Assembly (NCBI GenBank): GCA_964645755.1
Contig: CAZYBT010000095.1
Span: forward strand, 1-9,643
Origin: VMCP01 sp964645755
Lineage (GTDB): Bacteria; Bacteroidota; Bacteroidia; NS11-12g; UBA955
Direction: 5' to 3'
DNA: 9,643 nucleotides
Numbering within the stretch: position 1 is the stretch's first letter; each line of letters begins with the position of its first letter. The notes beneath the pieces are model-generated. The model was given only the letters and a program-made list of their open reading frames with translations. It was not told the origin of the DNA and made no database searches. Position numbers and translations under genes: made by a program. Below, piece by piece: positions 7,244 through 9,643 of the stretch.

Positions 7244-8617
7244 ATGAAAAAACGCATATTCTTCATTTTATTTCTCTCTTTGTTTATGGTTGGTCGTGCT
7301 CAAATGATCAATGGTTTCAAGGGGAAGAAAACGAGGATTTTATTCTTGTTAGATGGAAGTGGGAGTATGTTGCAGGAGATGGATCAAAGTAACAGATGGT
7401 CAGTGGCTGTTACTTTGATGTCACAAATCGTAGATACATTAAGAACAGTACCGAATGTTGAGGTTGGATTAAGGGTTTTTGGACATAACAAGCCAAATGA
7501 AGCAAGAGATTGCAACGACACCAAACTGGAGGTGCCTTTTTCGCCTTACAATCACAAACAATATATTGGTCGATTGAGGCAAATAAAGCCTCTTGGATTT
7601 ACCTCTATCACACAATCTTTATTGGCATCAGCAAAAGATTTTCCTGAAGATAAAAACGCGCGGAATATCATCATCATCATCACAGATGGTGTAGAGGAAT
7701 GCGGGGGAGATCCATGTAAAGTGAGTGAACAGCTCCAGAAGAAAGGCATCATTTTAAAACCATTTATCATTGGCTTGGGTACAGACAATGAAGCTTTTAA
7801 AAATACATATAGTTGTGCTGGAAAATATTACAATGCTGAAAATTCCGTGGAATTTGAGAAAGTCATTGGCATCATTGTAAATCAAGCATTAAACAATACG
7901 TCGGTACAAATTAATTTGCTTGATGCGCAAGGGTTACCCCGAGAAACAGATGTGCCTCTAACCTTACATGATGCTAACACTGGCATGATTCTCGATAATG
8001 TGATTCATACCATGAATGGAAAAGGAATTCCCGACACACTTTATTTGGACCCGGTAAGGGAATACAAGGTGATTGCGCATACTTTACCACCAGTAGTTTT
8101 GGAAAAATTTGAAATGGTGGCAGGTAAACATAATATTTTGCCCTTGAGTACACCGCAAGGTAGTTTGCTGTTCAAAATGGGTGGTGTTAATGGATACAAT
8201 CGTTTACTGGCAATTGTGAGAAAAAATGGAACTTTTGAAACCGTTAATGTTCAAGATTTTAACACAACAAAACGATACATTACAGGTAATTATGATGTCG
8301 AAATTCTATGCACGCCAAGAATCAAATACAGTAACATTGGGGTGAAGCAAAATCAAACTACAACAGTTGAGATTCCTTCGCCGGGGCTTGTTCAACTGAG
8401 TATATCGAGGGACATTTCAGCGTCTGTATTTCAGAAGATGAATGAAAAAATGGTATGGGTTATGGATTTTAATAGTTCACAACCCAAGCAATTACATACA
8501 ATTCAACCAGGTGATTATGTGGTGGTATATCGAGCCAAAAGTGAAACTAGAACATTGTATACCAAGAAGAAAGAATTTAAAGTTCAATCAGGAATAAATA
8601 CTCAACTATCTTTATAA
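7244..8617 (+). CDS. Exported von Willebrand factor A domain protein with three C-terminal beta-rich repeats
   Basis: A 457-residue protein of unknown biological role. Residues 1-19 form a signal peptide (two lysines, hydrophobic core, GRA-Q cleavage), so it should be periplasmic or surface-exposed. The VWA domain (about 30-215) has a complete metal-ion-dependent adhesion site: DGSGS at 37-41, Thr120 in GFTSITQSL, and Asp148 in TDG. It also has the Cys pattern of a known bacterial VWA subgroup: Cys90, ECGGDPC at 152-158, and Cys191. Residues 219-457 look like three related units of about 75-85 residues, each ending in a Val-x-x-Gly/Asn...Thr/Asn-x-x-(L/V)-x-(L/I) pattern. No classical type IX C-terminal sorting domain is obvious. 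The gene lies between the two transketolase genes (23 bp after the first, 3 bp before the second), so it is very probably co-transcribed. Partner and ligand are unknown. Confidence 0.9.
   Translation: MKKRIFFILFLSLFMVGRAQMINGFKGKKTRILFLLDGSGSMLQEMDQSNRWSVAVTLMSQIVDTLRTVPNVEVGLRVFGHNKPNEARDCNDTKLEVPFSPYNHKQYIGRLRQIKPLGFTSITQSLLASAKDFPEDKNARNIIIIITDGVEECGGDPCKVSEQLQKKGIILKPFIIGLGTDNEAFKNTYSCAGKYYNAENSVEFEKVIGIIVNQALNNTSVQINLLDAQGLPRETDVPLTLHDANTGMILDNVIHTMNGKGIPDTLYLDPVREYKVIAHTLPPVVLEKFEMVAGKHNILPLSTPQGSLLFKMGGVNGYNRLLAIVRKNGTFETVNVQDFNTTKRYITGNYDVEILCTPRIKYSNIGVKQNQTTTVEIPSPGLVQLSISRDISASVFQKMNEKMVWVMDFNSSQPKQLHTIQPGDYVVVYRAKSETRTLYTKKKEFKVQSGINTQLSL
7667..7681 (+). repeat. Five tandem ATC codons in the VWA gene
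   Basis: Five consecutive ATC triplets encode Ile142-Ile146, the hydrophobic beta strand just before the MIDAS residues TDG. A strand of beta-branched residues is normal at this place in VWA domains, but coding all five with the same codon makes a small in-frame triplet repeat. Confidence 0.8.
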
Positions 8618-8620
8618 AAA

Positions 8621-9577
8621 ATGAAAAAATACGAAATATTAGGTAGCAAAGACACTCGAAGTGGTTTCGGTGCTGGTTTGTTAGAAGCAGGAAACGAAAA
8701 CGAAAATGTGGTGGCATTGTGCGCCGATCTAACAGGTTCATTGATGATGGATGCATTCAAAGACAAGTATCCAACTCGATTTTTCCAAGCTGGAATAGCG
8801 GAAGCCAATATGATGGGTGTTGCAGCGGGCTTGGCTATCGGAGGAAAAATTCCATTTACTGGAACCTTCGCGAATTTTTCAACCGGAAGGGTATACGATC
8901 AAATCAGACAAAGCATTGCATATAGCCATACAAATGTAAAGATATGCGCCTCTCATGCCGGTTTAACCTTAGGGGAAGATGGTGCAACTCATCAAATTTT
9001 AGAAGATATTGGATTGATGAAAATGTTACCAGGAATGACAGTGATCAATCCATGCGACTATAATCAAACTAAAGCAGCAACCATCGCAATTTCAAAAATG
9101 CATGGTCCTGTATATTTGCGTTTTGGTAGACCAAAATGGCCAGTATTTATTTCTGAAGATACGCCCTTTATCATTGGCAAGGCTTTAATGCTCAATGAGG
9201 GAACAGACGTGAGTATTTTTGCAACGGGACATTTAGTTTGGAAAGCCATTGAAGCAGGAGCGATTTTGGCTGAAAGAGGTATAAGCGCTGAAATAATCAA
9301 CATTCATACGATTAAACCGCTAGATGTTGATGCAGTCATTGAATCTGCAAAAAAAACAGGTTGCGTTGTTACAGCCGAAGAACACCAAATGAACGGTGGA
9401 ATGGGAGACAGTATTGCTCAATTATTGGCTTTAAAAATGCCAACTCCATTGGAAATGGTAGCTGTTAATGATAGTTTTGGAGAAAGTGGTACCCCAGATG
9501 AGCTTTTAGTGAAGTACCACTTAGAGAATCAAGACATTGTGGATGCTGCATTACGCGCAATTGCAAGAAAGTGTTAA
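8621..9577 (+). CDS. Transketolase, C-terminal (pyrimidine-binding) subunit
   Basis: The second half of the split transketolase, carrying the pyrimidine-binding domain (about 5-175) and the transketolase C-terminal domain (about 180-318). Visible motifs are DTRSGFGAGLLE at 11-22, CADLTGS at 34-40, and FFQAGIAEANMMGVAAGLA at 54-72, in which Glu61 is the catalytic glutamate that activates thiamine diphosphate. SHAGLTLGEDGATHQ spans 111-125, YLRFGRP 165-171, and TAEEHQMNGGMG 251-262. The 318 residues match split bacterial transketolases. It starts 3 bp after the VWA gene stop (TAA-AAA-ATG), so its expression should depend on that transcript. It ends 22 bp before a strong intrinsic terminator. 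Active enzyme needs the N-terminal subunit encoded at 6375-7220. Confidence 0.96.
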   Translation: MKKYEILGSKDTRSGFGAGLLEAGNENENVVALCADLTGSLMMDAFKDKYPTRFFQAGIAEANMMGVAAGLAIGGKIPFTGTFANFSTGRVYDQIRQSIAYSHTNVKICASHAGLTLGEDGATHQILEDIGLMKMLPGMTVINPCDYNQTKAATIAISKMHGPVYLRFGRPKWPVFISEDTPFIIGKALMLNEGTDVSIFATGHLVWKAIEAGAILAERGISAEIINIHTIKPLDVDAVIESAKKTGCVVTAEEHQMNGGMGDSIAQLLALKMPTPLEMVAVNDSFGESGTPDELLVKYHLENQDIVDAALRAIARKC

Positions 9578-9599
9578 CCTATTACTAAGCAATTTTATC

Positions 9600-9627
9600 A
9601 ATGGCCTCCACAAGGGCCATTTTTTTT
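9600..9627 (+). terminator. Intrinsic terminator of the transketolase-VWA operon
   Basis: A 7-bp perfect stem (AATGGCC at 9600-9606 with GGCCATT at 9615-9621) closes an 8-nt loop. The T run at 9620-9627 overlaps the end of the stem. It lies 22 bp after the last stop codon, as expected for Rho-independent termination on the plus strand. There is no matching A run on its left, so it should act in one direction only. Confidence 0.85.
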
Positions 9628-9643
9628 GCGCGTGATATTTTTA

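Noticed and set aside
8602..8808. Minus-strand open frame across the start of the transketolase C-terminal gene
   Set aside because: It is the shadow of a strongly conserved coding sequence on the other strand and has no features of its own.
6375..9577. Transketolase broken by insertion or frameshift into two pseudogene pieces
   Set aside because: Each half has its own start and stop, a complete domain and all expected catalytic motifs. Separate N- and C-terminal transketolase subunits are normal in many bacteria, so only the intervening gene is unusual.
9578..9643. Start of another gene or small RNA after the transketolase operon
   Set aside because: Only a terminator hairpin and 16 bases after its T run are visible. 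There is no start codon with an open frame and no further promoter box.

Overview
The window looks like chromosomal DNA from a member of the Bacteroidota, most likely the order Flavobacteriales. The evidence is the AT-rich sequence, start codons with no Shine-Dalgarno sequence, -7 boxes of the TAnnTTTG type, a transketolase encoded as two separate polypeptides, and the run bamD - omega/Rpb6-like subunit - coaBC - DUF4835 (PorD), which I recognise from this phylum. The family and species cannot be fixed from the sequence. Eight complete genes and one partial gene fill almost the whole window. I see no rRNA, tRNA, insertion sequence, CRISPR array or attachment site.

Left part (1-6271, minus strand). 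Seven tightly packed genes read right to left: bamD lipoprotein, RNA polymerase omega-like subunit, coaBC (coenzyme A synthesis), DUF4835/PorD exported protein, aroB, aroA and aroC (cut by the left edge). Every junction is an overlap or a gap of at most 4 bp, with two ATGA overlaps, so this is probably one operon. It joins envelope biogenesis, transcription, CoA synthesis and three shikimate-pathway steps (3-dehydroquinate, EPSP and chorismate formation).

Middle (6272-6374). A 103-bp AT-rich divergent intergenic region carries one good -7 box for each direction. Each box ends only 7-8 nt before the start codon it serves, which suggests very short or absent leaders.

Right part (6375-9627, plus strand). 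The N-terminal (thiamine diphosphate-binding) half of transketolase is followed by an exported von Willebrand factor A protein with a complete metal-binding site and three similar C-terminal beta-rich repeats. After a 3-bp gap comes the C-terminal half of transketolase, then a clear intrinsic terminator. The two halves should assemble into one enzyme in the cytoplasm, while the protein encoded between them is predicted to leave the cytoplasm. This arrangement is the most unusual thing in the window.

Most of the window is housekeeping. The points worth a second look are the VWA gene inside the split transketolase operon, its repeat architecture, replacement of two catalytic residues in the CoaC half of CoaBC, attachment of the aro genes to the porD end of a core operon, and the near-leaderless divergent promoters. 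I found no clear sign of a wholly new defence or mobile system.
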